A stretch of 64,000 nucleotides of DNA from Shinella sp. CPCC 101442 (GTDB lineage: Bacteria; Pseudomonadota; Alphaproteobacteria; Rhizobiales; Rhizobiaceae). Positions within the stretch are counted from its first letter, which is position 1. Every line of letters begins with the position of its first letter. The position numbers were made by a program, and so were the translations under genes. Below the pieces are notes generated by a model. That model searched no databases. It saw nothing but the letters and a program-made list of their open reading frames with translations, and was not told where the DNA came from. Below, piece after piece: positions 26,559 to 35,331 of the stretch. Location: positions 1,048,589-1,112,588 of the forward strand of contig NZ_JALIQS010000002.1 of the NCBI RefSeq assembly GCF_024704725.1, in the 5' to 3' direction.

Positions 26559-27875
26559 TTAGAGCGCGCCCGCGTCTTCGAGGATCTGCGTTGCCTTGGC
26601 GGCGGCGGCATCCAGCGCTTCCTTGGAGGTCTTGTCGCCGAGGATGGCGGCCTGAAGCTCCGGATAGACGGCGTTGGAGATTTCGATCCACGATGCCGTC
26701 TGCGGTACTGCGAAGGCGTGCTTTGCGGCTTCCTGGAAGGCGCTCAGGACTTCCTTGCGGTACGGGTCGCTTTCAGCCTGCTGGATATTGTATTCCCAGA
26801 CGGCCGTGCGCGTCGGCAGCGGACCGGCGGCGGATTCCAGCTTCTGGCTGTCCTCGTTGGTGAGGAACCAGACGAGCGAGGCGGCGGCGTCCTTGTTGGC
26901 GCAGCTTTCCGTGACCGAGAAGCCATGGTGGCCGGACCAGCCGGTGCGCTTGCCGGAAGAACCGGCCGGCTGCACCTTCACGCCGACATTGCCGGCAACC
27001 TTGGACGCCTTCGGGTCGTTGAAGAAGCTCGCCCAGCCAGGCCAGTCGAGATTGACCGCGATCGTGCCCGAGGCGAAGCCCTGGCCGAGATCGTCCCACA
27101 GATAGTTGGTCGTGCCGGCCGGAACGGCCTTGGCCTTGTAGAGGTTCACGAACCAGTCGAGCGCGCGCACGCCGGCTTCCGAATTGAAGGTCGGCTTGCC
27201 GTCAGCGGCGAGATATTCACCGCCTTCCGCGACCAGCATTTCATAGAAGCGGCCGTTGATCGCCTCTTCCTTGCCGGCATATTGCGTGCCGTAGAAATCC
27301 GGCGGGCTGGAGAAGAAGGTCGCCTGGTCGGTGACCTGCTGCCAGGTATCCGGCGGCGTCAGGTCGTAGCCGTACTTCTCCTTGAACGCCGCCTTCTTGG
27401 CGTCGTCCTGGTAGAGGCTCTTCTGGTAGTAGAGCGCGGAAACATCGAACTGCGCGCGCGGCAGCATGACCAGCTTGCCGCCGAGCGTCGAGGACGCGAT
27501 GTTGGCCGGCACGAAGGCGCCGATCTCTTCCTTCGGCAGCAGCGCGTTCAGATCGGTGTAGATATCGGGATATTGCGGGGCGAAGGACGAATGGTTCGAG
27601 CCGACGCACCAGGTGATGTTGCCGGTCGCGATGTCAGACTTGATCTCCTTGTCCAGCTCGAAATGGTTCTTCTTCGAGAGAACGTTCACCTTCGCGCCGG
27701 TCGCCTTTTCCCATTCGGCGATGCGCGCATAGAGCGCCTCATACTGCTGACCGCCGATGAGCTTCGCATCGACGGTGACGCCTTCAAACTTACCCGGCAG
27801 ATCGGCAGCAAGGGCAGCACCCGCCCACGCGCAGATCACGGCCCCGGCGGCAACGCCGGCTAGAAATCTTGTCAT
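26559..27875 (-). CDS. Sugar ABC transporter substrate-binding protein
   Basis: First gene of the deoxy-sugar operon; CUT1 family 1 binding protein of 438 residues with a Sec signal peptide (RFLAGVAAGAVICAWAGAALA before ADLPGKFEG). The body has the usual E/G-rich pattern YEALYARIAEWEKATGAKVNVLSKKNHFELDKE and WSGHHGFSVTESCANKDAAASLVWF near the end. It captures the sugar in the periplasm for the permeases downstream. The long intercistronic hairpins after its stop suggest higher expression than the permeases. Confidence 0.93.
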   Translation of the reverse strand: MTRFLAGVAAGAVICAWAGAALAADLPGKFEGVTVDAKLIGGQQYEALYARIAEWEKATGAKVNVLSKKNHFELDKEIKSDIATGNITWCVGSNHSSFAPQYPDIYTDLNALLPKEEIGAFVPANIASSTLGGKLVMLPRAQFDVSALYYQKSLYQDDAKKAAFKEKYGYDLTPPDTWQQVTDQATFFSSPPDFYGTQYAGKEEAINGRFYEMLVAEGGEYLAADGKPTFNSEAGVRALDWFVNLYKAKAVPAGTTNYLWDDLGQGFASGTIAVNLDWPGWASFFNDPKASKVAGNVGVKVQPAGSSGKRTGWSGHHGFSVTESCANKDAAASLVWFLTNEDSQKLESAAGPLPTRTAVWEYNIQQAESDPYRKEVLSAFQEAAKHAFAVPQTASWIEISNAVYPELQAAILGDKTSKEALDAAAAKATQILEDAGAL

Positions 27876-27923
27876 TCTTTCCTCCCAGTGGCTTTTCGCC
27901 AGCCCTTACCAATAAGAGCTTCA

Positions 27924-28007
27924 TTCATATACAAACCATTTATTCATCTGGCGTCAAGTGATAACTGAGAACAGCGCATTGTCACGCCTGATTTATGCGT
28001 ATATGAA
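27924..28007. promoter_or_regulatory. Paired inverted 9-mers in the IclR/sugar-operon divergent promoter
   Basis: TTCATATAC at 27924-27932 and its exact reverse complement GTATATGAA at 27999-28007 flank the divergent start region between the binding-protein gene (-) and the IclR gene (+). A one-mismatch copy, GTATTTGAA, lies at 28830-28838 before the MaoC gene. The arrangement fits dimeric IclR operators; assignment to this IclR is inference. Confidence 0.45.
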
Positions 28008-28032
28008 ATTGCTTATTCACAGGGGATGGCGC

Positions 28033-28821
28033 GTGTCAGAAGACGAAAACGATCGCTACAGGGCGCCGGCCCTCGACAAGGGCCTGGATATTCTCGAACT
28101 TCTCGCCGCCGTCGACGGCGGCCTGACCCAGGCGGAAATCGCCAAGCGGCTCGACCGCAGCCCGAACGAATTCTACCGGATGCTCGATCGGCTGGTGAAG
28201 CGCGGTTACGTCACCCGTATCGACGGCGACCGCTTTTCGCTCACCTTGAAACTCTTCGGCCTCGCCCAGCTGCACGCGCCTGTCCGCCGCCTCGTCTCCT
28301 TTGCCATTCCGCTGATGCGCGAGCTTGCCGAAACGTCGCGGCAGGCCAACCAGCTCGTCGTGTTCGACCGCGGCAATCCCGTCGTCATCGCCCAGCAGGA
28401 AGCGCCCGGATATTGGGGCATCTCCATTCGCGTCGGCTCGCGCATCAGCCTGTTCGAGACCGGGTCCGGCCATGCCCTGCTGGCGTTCCGCTCTCCGGAA
28501 GAGCGCATGCGCATGATCGCCGAAAATGTCGGCAGCGGCGGCGAGGATGCACGCGTGACGCCGGAATTCCTGGCGCGCCTCGACCTCATCCGCGCGCGCG
28601 GCTACGAGATGATGCCAAGCGCCCAGACGGCCGGCGTCATCAATCTTTCCGCACCGGTGCTTGGCGCGGATGGCACGGCGATCGCGGCTCTAACCGTCCC
28701 CTACATCACGCTGATCAACACGCCGACGGCGCCCGATATCTCCACCACCATCCAGCTGATTAGCGAGACGACGCGCACGCTTTCCGAAATGGCGGGCGCG
28801 GGCTTCAACGCAGACGATTGA
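28033..28821 (+). CDS. IclR-family transcriptional regulator
   Basis: One-component regulator of 262 residues. I use the GTG at 28033, which has AGGGG seven bases upstream; an ATG at 28003 and a GTG at 27958 in frame lack good sites and would place the candidate operator inside the gene. N-terminal winged HTH: ALDKGLDILELLAAVDGGLTQAEIAKRLDRSPNEFYRMLDRLVKRGYV; C-terminal ligand domain with PVVIAQQEAPGYWGISIRVGSR and SGHALLAFRSPEER. It is divergent from the deoxy-sugar operon and probably controls it and the MaoC gene behind it. Confidence 0.92.
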   Translation: MSEDENDRYRAPALDKGLDILELLAAVDGGLTQAEIAKRLDRSPNEFYRMLDRLVKRGYVTRIDGDRFSLTLKLFGLAQLHAPVRRLVSFAIPLMRELAETSRQANQLVVFDRGNPVVIAQQEAPGYWGISIRVGSRISLFETGSGHALLAFRSPEERMRMIAENVGSGGEDARVTPEFLARLDLIRARGYEMMPSAQTAGVINLSAPVLGADGTAIAALTVPYITLINTPTAPDISTTIQLISETTRTLSEMAGAGFNADD

Positions 28822-28884
28822 TAAAATTCGTATTTGAATAGATCATTCCTATGCGGCAGTGTCCTCACATCAGAGGAGACACGC

Positions 28885-29412
28885 ATGCCGCCGACCGTCG
28901 GAATTGAAAGCACCCATCCCAAGACCATGCCGGAAGCCCACGCCGCCTTGCCGGTCTGGAACGCGGAAAACTGGTTCTACGAGGATTTCGAGATCGGCCA
29001 CAGGATCCGCTCGCTGCGCCGCACGATCTCGGAAGGCGAATCGATGCAGTTCAATGCGCTGGTGCTCGACATGCACCCCTATGTCGGCGACCAGATCTTT
29101 GCGGAGAGCGAAGGCCTGTTCGGGCGCCGCCTCGTGGCAGGCGCCTTCGTGTTTTCGGCCGGGCTCGGGCTGGTGGCGACGAACTGTGTCAACGCCTTTT
29201 CCTACGGCTACGATCGCCTGCGCTTCATCAAGCCCGTCTTCATCGGCGACACGATCTATACGATCCGCACCAATCTCGATAAGCATCCGAAATACGACGA
29301 ACTCGGCCTCATCCGCGCGTCCTACGAGGTCTTCAAGGGCGAAGGCGAACTCGTGCTCTACTGCGAGCATATCCAGACGGTGAAATACCGCGACGGCAAG
29401 CCTCAGGCGTGA
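28885..29412 (+). CDS. MaoC-family hot-dog dehydratase (second copy)
   Basis: Hot-dog protein of 175 residues from the ATG at 28885 (GAGGAG upstream). N-terminal extension of about 30 residues, then [55 protein letters not shown] and [22 protein letters not shown]. It shares the C-terminal block with the MaoC protein at 20541 but differs at the catalytic segment. It sits 63 bases after the IclR gene on the same strand and faces the binding-protein-like/CoA-transferase pair, so it may work on a CoA thioester made by that transferase. Confidence 0.85.
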   Translation: MPPTVGIESTHPKTMPEAHAALPVWNAENWFYEDFEIGHRIRSLRRTISEGESMQFNALVLDMHPYVGDQIFAESEGLFGRRLVAGAFVFSAGLGLVATNCVNAFSYGYDRLRFIKPVFIGDTIYTIRTNLDKHPKYDELGLIRASYEVFKGEGELVLYCEHIQTVKYRDGKPQA

Positions 29413-29431
29413 GTGGGGCGCCTGCCCCACT
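29412..29431. terminator. Convergent hairpin terminator
   Basis: AGTGGGGC (29412-29419) and GCCCCACT (29424-29431) form an 8-bp perfect stem around GCCT. It begins at the last base of the MaoC stop codon and lies 12 bases before the end of the opposing gene, serving either strand. Confidence 0.6.
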
Positions 29432-29442
29432 CGAGGGTCGTC

Positions 29443-30579
29443 CTACCGAAAGCTTCGCAGAAAGAGGTCGTTGAGGTCCGCGACGGCTTTTGCTGCCGGT
29501 TCGCGGCCTGTGACCGCCTGATTGATGCGTTGGGATGCGGCCTCCTGGAACGGCATGTAGCCGTCATGCCGCGGCCGAAGCCAGGCGCCCTCCAGCGTGC
29601 GTCGCGTGTTGCGGTAGAAACCGAGCGTCGCCACATTGGCACCCTCGTCTTCCCACCCGGCCGCATGGCCGGGTTGTCCGCCGGAGCGCCAATAGCGACC
29701 GGCCTGCTGCTCTGCGCCGGCAATCCAGTAGGCAAAATCGATCGCAGCATCGCGATTGGCTGAAAAGGCCGAGACGGCAATACCCGTGCCGCCGAGCGCC
29801 GATCCGACCGGCCCGCCGACGCCCGCCACCGGCATGTCGGCAAAGGCGATGCGGTTTGCCCGGAACCCTTCCAGGGAATAGCTGACATAACCGTAGATCA
29901 GTGGGGAAAGACTGCAACGCGCATCCGCTTCGCCCATCCTGTCCAGCACGGCGATCGGATCCATGCTGATACAGGCGGGATCGATGAGTGCGGCCAGTTC
30001 CCGGATCATTTCAATGGCCTGAACGCCGATATCCGCATCGACGAAGGGCCGGTCTTTTTCCACCGAGCACGGTCTGCCGAGATTGCCGCACAGCGTGAAC
30101 AGACACATCAGGGAATGCGGCGGGCGCAGCGGCAGCAGGACCTCGCCGGTTTTCGCAAGGTCGAGAACATCCTGCCACGTCGTCGGCGCGGCACCGAGGC
30201 GATCCGGGCGGTAGGCGAGCACCTGCGTGGCCGCGTCGATCGGGAAGGCCCATTGGCGACCCTGCCAATTGTAGCTCGGGAAGGACGCGCCGACGGTGCC
30301 GGCCGAAAGCCCGGCGAAATCCGTCTCCCGGCCAGGCACATCGAGCGCCGCAAGGCAGTTCTCCGCCGTGATCTGGCCGACATGCGGGTGGTCGATGACG
30401 ATGAGATCGTAGAGCCGGGCGAGTTCCTCCACCGGGTAGCTCTCGAAATCCTGCAGCGAGCGCTTGTCCCATTCGACGGCGACACCGGTCTGCTTCAGCC
30501 AGTCTTCGGAGCAGGCCACCATCGGATCGTAACCGCGGGGATGGCTCCAGGTCATGCCTTTCAGGACGATCGTGCTCAT
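29443..30579 (-). CDS. Family-1 extracellular solute-binding-protein homologue without a signal peptide
   Basis: The 378-residue product has the binding-protein fold pattern (PTTWQDVLDLAKTG, GWEDEGANVATLGFYRNT, HDGYMPFQEAASQRIN) but starts MSTIVLKGMTWSHPRGYDP with charged and polar residues and no hydrophobic leader. It should therefore be cytoplasmic. Its start codon overlaps the stop of the CaiB/BaiF CoA-transferase gene (ATGA), so the two are translationally coupled, and no ABC permease follows. A role as ligand- or substrate-binding partner of the CoA-transferase, or a scavenged fold with new function, is possible. I cannot assign a reaction. Confidence 0.8.
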   Translation of the reverse strand: MSTIVLKGMTWSHPRGYDPMVACSEDWLKQTGVAVEWDKRSLQDFESYPVEELARLYDLIVIDHPHVGQITAENCLAALDVPGRETDFAGLSAGTVGASFPSYNWQGRQWAFPIDAATQVLAYRPDRLGAAPTTWQDVLDLAKTGEVLLPLRPPHSLMCLFTLCGNLGRPCSVEKDRPFVDADIGVQAIEMIRELAALIDPACISMDPIAVLDRMGEADARCSLSPLIYGYVSYSLEGFRANRIAFADMPVAGVGGPVGSALGGTGIAVSAFSANRDAAIDFAYWIAGAEQQAGRYWRSGGQPGHAAGWEDEGANVATLGFYRNTRRTLEGAWLRPRHDGYMPFQEAASQRINQAVTGREPAAKAVADLNDLFLRSFR

Positions 30580-31730
30580 CAGGCAAATTCCTCACGGATG
30601 CGAGCGGTGTGTTCGCCGATCCGCGGCGCGGCGCGGCCGCCGGACGGCCGCGTGCCATCCACGCGGATGGGGCAGCGGGTCGTGCCGACGGAGACATCGT
30701 CTTCGCGCGTCACGGTTTGCAGCATGTCCAGGATCTGGAAGCCCTCGCTCGTCAGCAGTTCGGGCCACTCCAGCACCTTGGAGCACCAGATATCGGCGGG
30801 CTCCAGTATGGAGAGCCAATGATCGACCGTTTCGGCCGCGATGCGCGCCGCGATGATCTGCTTGATCGTATCGCGCTCGGTGAACCAGGCCTTGGCGTCA
30901 TCGCGATAGACCGCCAACGCATCCAGTTCCAGCAGGTCCTGCAAGCGCCCGATCGGCATCATGGCGATGGCGAGATAACCATCCTTGGCCGGATAAACGC
31001 CATAGGGCGCCGAAAGATAGGCATGCGCGCTGCGAAAACCGGACCGCTTCGGCTTGCGGCCGCCATCGTTCAGATGCGTGGTCAGCACCTCGAACTGGAA
31101 ATCGACGAGGCTTTCGAGCAGGCTGGTCTGGATATGCGCGCCCTTGCCGGAAATGCCACGGCGCACGAGCGCCGCAAGAATGCCCTGGCAGGTATTGGCG
31201 CCGGCCAGCATGTCCGCGACGGCGAGACCGAACGGCACCGGCCCCTGCTGCTCGTCGCCATTCAGCCACATCAGGCCCGAGCGCGCCTGCGCCAGGAGAT
31301 CCTGTCCCGGCCGCAGGACCCAGGGCCCCTCTTCGCCATAGCCGCTGATCGAGGCATAGACGATCGCCGGGTTGATCGCCTTCACCGCTTCGTAATCGAG
31401 GCCGAGCCGTTCGATGACGCCCGGCCGGAAATTCTGGATGACGACATCCGCCGTGCCGATCAGCTTGCGCAGGAAAGCGAGATCGTCGGCATTCTTCAGG
31501 TCGATGCCAAGGCTTTCCTTGCCGCGGTTGATGGCGTGGAACAGCGTCGAATCCCCGCCGACCTCCGTGTCGCTGAGATAAAGCCGCCGTGAAAGGTCGC
31601 CACCATCAGGCCTCTCGATTTTTATGACGCGTGCGCCAAGGTCGAGCAATCGAAGCGAACAATAGGGGCCAGATAGGAATTGGCTCATATCGATGACGGT
31701 TAAGCCGGCCAACAATCCGTTATCGTCCAT
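30579..31730 (-). CDS. CaiB/BaiF-family (class III) CoA-transferase
   Basis: Formyl-CoA-transferase-like enzyme of 383 residues. Typical: GLTVIDMSQFLSGPYCSLRLLDLGARVIKIERPDGGD, the aspartate region NFRPGVIERLGLDYEAVKAINPAIVYASISGYG, and KGAHIQTSLLESLVDFQ. It is 383 residues, slightly shorter than many. It probably activates a carboxylic acid, perhaps a sugar-acid breakdown product, as a CoA thioester; with the MaoC protein at 28885 this suggests a small CoA-dependent route. Its own promoter lies in 31731-31800 (AT-rich). Confidence 0.88.
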   Translation of the reverse strand: MDDNGLLAGLTVIDMSQFLSGPYCSLRLLDLGARVIKIERPDGGDLSRRLYLSDTEVGGDSTLFHAINRGKESLGIDLKNADDLAFLRKLIGTADVVIQNFRPGVIERLGLDYEAVKAINPAIVYASISGYGEEGPWVLRPGQDLLAQARSGLMWLNGDEQQGPVPFGLAVADMLAGANTCQGILAALVRRGISGKGAHIQTSLLESLVDFQFEVLTTHLNDGGRKPKRSGFRSAHAYLSAPYGVYPAKDGYLAIAMMPIGRLQDLLELDALAVYRDDAKAWFTERDTIKQIIAARIAAETVDHWLSILEPADIWCSKVLEWPELLTSEGFQILDMLQTVTREDDVSVGTTRCPIRVDGTRPSGGRAAPRIGEHTARIREEFA

Positions 31731-32101
31731 TTCCCCCCCAGTTCAAACCAGTCGCGTAAATTTCTATGTGAATGTTCGCTTTATATATGAGCGCATGGAG
31801 CGAACTGTCAACACAACGTTGATCCGCACGGAACCTGCCGTGATACACGGCGTACCGGCCGATACGGGCCTTCCCATCGGGAAAACGCGCTTTTTGAAAA
31901 TGATTTGGCAGCGTGCGCTCTGGTCCGTTGCCGAAAGCGCGGGAGGACGGCATCGCCGATCTCGAAAATGGAATTGGGCCCGGCTACCGGCCCTCGGCGT
32001 TCCGCCGTTACGAGTTTGGTCGGATCGCAAGAAAAGGCGTCCATTGCCGCATCAGATGCGATGCATCTGATGCGGCATGCGGGCGATAGGGACGGCGGTC
32101 C
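31731..32101. other. Intergenic region with CoA-transferase promoter and hutH terminator
   Basis: 371 bases without a supported gene. The part next to the CoA-transferase (31740-31805) is AT-rich and holds its promoter. The rest is GC-rich with only unsupported short frames and nothing recognisable, apart from the palindrome at 32045-32077. Confidence 0.5.
32045..32077. terminator. 33-base perfect palindrome downstream of hutH
   Basis: Left arm TGCCGCATCAGATGC (32045-32059), spacer GAT, right arm GCATCTGATGCGGCA (32063-32077): 15 perfect base pairs. It begins 24 bases after the hutH stop on the minus strand and is followed there by CCTTTTCTTG, so a Rho-independent terminator with a weak T-tract is likely. 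Confidence 0.6.
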
Positions 32102-33595
32102 TCAGTCTTCGAAAGCACCCGAACGCAACAGGGCCCGCGTCGCGCAAACCAGCGTGTTGAGCGGACGGTCATCCCGATAGACCGGAGCGGTCTTTCGCAC
32201 ACGGCCGTAGAGGGCCTGCGTGCCATTCGCCCTGCCGCTCGGGCCGGGCTGCATGTCATAGGCCTGCGCAGCCGCCAGGACCTCGATGGCGAGCACGGTT
32301 TCGAGATTGGCGATGATCGCCAGCGCCTTGTCGGCGGCGGGTGTGGCGTGGGTGAGGATGTCTTCCTGCAAGGCGGAGGTTATGCCGCCGTCGAGACTGG
32401 CGGGGGCCGCAAGGCGGCGGTTTTCCGCGACAAGCCCGACCGCCGTGTACTGGATGATCATGAAGCCGGACGAGACGCCGCTGCCCTCCGCGAGGAAGGC
32501 GGGCAGACCGCTCACCAGCGGATTGACGAGCCGGTCGATGCGGCGTTCGGAAATGGCGGCAAGCTCCGCTGCCGCGATGCCAAGCGCATCCATGGCAAGG
32601 CCGAGCGCCGCACCCACGGCGTGGGCCTGAGAATGCACCTCGGGCGCCTCCGGCGAGCCGGCGACGACCGGGTTGTCCGTGACGCTCGACAATTCCCGGT
32701 TCACCACCTCCGCGATCTGCGCGACACTGTCGCGCACCGCGCCATGCACCTGCGGCACGGCGCGCAGGCTGAGCGGGTCCTGCGTGCGGGAGCCTGCGGA
32801 TTGGGCGAGCAACGCACTGCCCGACAGCAGGCGGCGCAGGTTTTCGCCGACGGCCTGAAGGCCGGGCGACGTGCGCAGTGCGAGCGGCGCGGCGGCGAAG
32901 GGACCCGCCTGCGCACCGAGATTTTCGTAGCTCATCGCTGCGCCGGCATCGGCCCAATCGAGCAGATGCGTCGCTCGAGCGACGGCAAGGCTGGCAAGAC
33001 CGGTTGCGCAGGGCGTTCCGTTGACGAGGCTGAGGCCTTCCTTGGCCCCAAGCACCAGCGGCGCGCGCCCGAGTGTCTCCAGGGCTTGCCGGCCGGAGAT
33101 GGTCTCACCCTTGTGACGCGCCTCGCCCTCACCAATCAGCACTATGCCGATGGCGGCTGCATGGGTGAGGTAGCCGACCGAACCCTTCGATGGGATGACC
33201 GGCAGGATATCGGCGTTGAGCAACGCCAGCAGCGTCTCCACCGTCTCCACCCGCACGCCGGAATAGCCGTGCGAAAAGTTGGCGATCTGCGCGGCCATCA
33301 CGGCGCGGGTTTCTTCCCGGCCGAGCGGTTCGCCGACCCCGCAGGCGTGGCTGAGGAGAATGTTGCGCGACAGCGCCTGCTGCTCGGGAATATCCACGAT
33401 CACATCGCATAGCGCGCCGACGCCGGTATTGATGCCGTAGCCGCGCACGCGCTTTTCGACAAGTGCGTCGACGATGGCGCGCGCATTCGCGATGCGCTGC
33501 CATGTCGTGTCCGATAGGGAGAGCGCCGCGCCCCTGGCGACAGCGGCGATCTCCTGGAAGCTCAAGGGGCGATCGAGAACGATCGTCTCAGGCAT
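32102..33595 (-). CDS. hutH2: Histidine ammonia-lyase homologue lacking the MIO triad (HutH2-type)
   Basis: The 497-residue protein has the HAL/PAL fold throughout: YGINTGVG (Tyr53 region), LLSHACGVGE, LVNGTPC (Asn192), QDPLSLR, SSVTDNPVV and the late QEDILTHA. The start is the ATG at 33593-33595, inside the end of hutV (8-base overlap). Active HALs have GSVGASGDLAPLAH, where Ala-Ser-Gly cyclises to MIO; here the DNA reads GSVGYLTHAA, a six-residue deletion that removes the triad (Tyr142 in its place). The Tyr of QDPYSLR is also Leu275. It is thus unlikely to deaminate histidine in the usual way. The order hutX-W-V-H matches the Sinorhizobium meliloti histidine/betaine transporter locus. Confidence 0.85.
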   Translation of the reverse strand: MPETIVLDRPLSFQEIAAVARGAALSLSDTTWQRIANARAIVDALVEKRVRGYGINTGVGALCDVIVDIPEQQALSRNILLSHACGVGEPLGREETRAVMAAQIANFSHGYSGVRVETVETLLALLNADILPVIPSKGSVGYLTHAAAIGIVLIGEGEARHKGETISGRQALETLGRAPLVLGAKEGLSLVNGTPCATGLASLAVARATHLLDWADAGAAMSYENLGAQAGPFAAAPLALRTSPGLQAVGENLRRLLSGSALLAQSAGSRTQDPLSLRAVPQVHGAVRDSVAQIAEVVNRELSSVTDNPVVAGSPEAPEVHSQAHAVGAALGLAMDALGIAAAELAAISERRIDRLVNPLVSGLPAFLAEGSGVSSGFMIIQYTAVGLVAENRRLAAPASLDGGITSALQEDILTHATPAADKALAIIANLETVLAIEVLAAAQAYDMQPGPSGRANGTQALYGRVRKTAPVYRDDRPLNTLVCATRALLRSGAFED

Positions 33596-34418
33596 GATGC
33601 GGCTCTCCTGCGCCGGCGCGGCGCTGCACGAAGCGGGCGACATAGTCGTTGGCGGGGCTGTTGAGGATTTCGCTCGGCGTGCCGACCTGCACCAGCTTGC
33701 CATCCTTAAGGATTGCGATCTGCGCGCCGATACGCAAGGCCTCGTCGAGATCGTGCGTGATGAAGACGATGGTCTTGTGCAGGTTCTTCTCGAGCTGGAG
33801 CAGCTGGTCCTGCATATCGGCGCGGATCAGCGGGTCGAGCGCGGAAAAGGCCTCGTCCATCAGGATGACGTCGGTATCGGCGGCAAGCGCCCGTGCCAGA
33901 CCGACGCGCTGCTTCATGCCGCCGGAAAGCTGGTGCGGAAACTTGTTCTCATAGCCGGCAAGACCGACGGTCTCGATCCACTTCATGCCGATAGGCTTCG
34001 CATCGTCCTTGGCGAGCCCGCGCACGCGCTGGCCATAGACGACATTCTGCAACACGGTGCGATGCGGCATCAGGCCGAAATTCTGGAAGACCATGCTGAC
34101 GCGGCGGTTGCGGAAATCGCGCAGCTCCTTGGGCTTCAGATCCAGCACGTTGCTGCCATCGACGAGGATTTCGCCGCTCGTCGGCTCGATCAGGCGGTTG
34201 ATGTGGCGCACCAGCGTCGACTTGCCGGAACCCGAGAGACCCATGATGACGAAGACGCGGCCGCCGGGAATATCGAGGCTGACATTGTCGAGGCCGACGC
34301 TGCACCCGGTCTTGGCGAGGATTTCGCCCTTGTCGGCGCCTTGCTGGGTCATGGCGAGTGCCGCCTTCCAGTTGCCGCCGAAAATCTTGGAAACGTTGCG
34401 GATCTTGATGTCAGTCAT
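33588..34418 (-). CDS. hutV: Histidine/betaine ABC transporter ATP-binding protein
   Basis: ProV-family ATPase of 276 residues: IFGGNWKAALAM near the N-terminus as in ProV/OpuAA, Walker A GLSGSGKSTLVRHINRL, VFQNFGLMPHRTVLQNV, signature LSGGMKQRVGLARAL, Walker B VILMDEAFSALDP and THDLDEALRIG. It lacks the C-terminal CBS pair of ProV. Its start overlaps the end of hutW by eight bases. In S. meliloti the equivalent protein energises uptake of histidine, proline and proline betaine. Confidence 0.9.
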   Translation of the reverse strand: MTDIKIRNVSKIFGGNWKAALAMTQQGADKGEILAKTGCSVGLDNVSLDIPGGRVFVIMGLSGSGKSTLVRHINRLIEPTSGEILVDGSNVLDLKPKELRDFRNRRVSMVFQNFGLMPHRTVLQNVVYGQRVRGLAKDDAKPIGMKWIETVGLAGYENKFPHQLSGGMKQRVGLARALAADTDVILMDEAFSALDPLIRADMQDQLLQLEKNLHKTIVFITHDLDEALRIGAQIAILKDGKLVQVGTPSEILNSPANDYVARFVQRRAGAGEPHHA

Positions 34419-35268
34419 TGCCGCGCTCCTTCCGGCTCATCTGGCCAAAACCCTGCGTGATGCGATCGAGCACGATCGCGAGGATGACGATGCCGACGCC
34501 GGCTTCCAGCCCCTTGCCGACATCGAGCGTCTGGATGCCGTTCAACACCTGCTCGCCGAGACCACGCGCGCCGATCATCGAGGCGACGACGACCATCGAG
34601 AGCGCCATCATGATCGTCTGGTTGAGACCGGCCATGATGGTGGGCGTGGCAAGCGGCAGTTCGACGCCGAAGAGGATCTGCGACGGGCTGCCGCCGAAGG
34701 CGGTTGCGGCTTCGACGACTTCGCCGTCCACCTGGCGGATGCCGAGGTCGGTGAGGCGAATGAGCGGCGGCACCGCATAGATGATGGTGGCGAGCACCGC
34801 CGGCACCTTGCCGAGGCCAAAGAGCATGATCGCCGGAATGAGATAGACGAAGCTCGGCATGGTCTGCATGACATCGAGCACCGGCAGCGTGATGCGCCGC
34901 ATCAGCTCGCTCTTGGCAAGCCAGATGCCCATGGGCACGCCGATGGCCACCGAGATGAGGCTGGCGATCAGCATCAGCGCCAGCGTCTGCATCGTCAGAT
35001 CCCAGAGGCCGAGCGCGCCGACGGCGAACAGCATGACGGCGACCGTGACGACCAGCGAGATCTTCTTCGACGCGGCCCAGGCAAGCGCCAGGAAGACGAG
35101 GAAGACGGCCCACCAGGGCAGGCCGCGCAGGATCCATTCCACGAAAAGGATGGCCTGAAGCAGCGTCTGCGAGATCGCCTTGAAGACGAACCCGTAGTTC
35201 ACCACCAGCGACTGCACGAAATCGTTGATCGGGCCTCGAATGGAAATATGGAAAGCTTCAGGAAACAT
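34411..35268 (-). CDS. hutW: Histidine/betaine ABC transporter permease
   Basis: ProW/OpuAB-type inner-membrane permease of 285 residues with about seven hydrophobic segments and the EAA-like motif EAATAFGGSPSQILFGVELPLATPTIMAG. I choose the ATG at 35266-35268 (AGGA eight bases upstream) over the ATG three codons earlier. PTIMAGLNQTIMMALSMVVVASMIGARGLG is the strongly conserved core of this family. It follows hutX after a strong hairpin. Confidence 0.9.
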   Translation of the reverse strand: MFPEAFHISIRGPINDFVQSLVVNYGFVFKAISQTLLQAILFVEWILRGLPWWAVFLVFLALAWAASKKISLVVTVAVMLFAVGALGLWDLTMQTLALMLIASLISVAIGVPMGIWLAKSELMRRITLPVLDVMQTMPSFVYLIPAIMLFGLGKVPAVLATIIYAVPPLIRLTDLGIRQVDGEVVEAATAFGGSPSQILFGVELPLATPTIMAGLNQTIMMALSMVVVASMIGARGLGEQVLNGIQTLDVGKGLEAGVGIVILAIVLDRITQGFGQMSRKERGND

Positions 35269-35331
35269 CGGTGACATCCTCGCGCGCGCCAACCGCCCCT
35301 CCGGCAGCCGGCCCCTGTCCTGACGGGAAAA

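Noticed and set aside
31764..32044. Short minus-strand frames between the CoA-transferase and hutH genes
   Set aside because: No ribosome site, domain or codon pattern; overlapping frames in several registers point to non-coding DNA.
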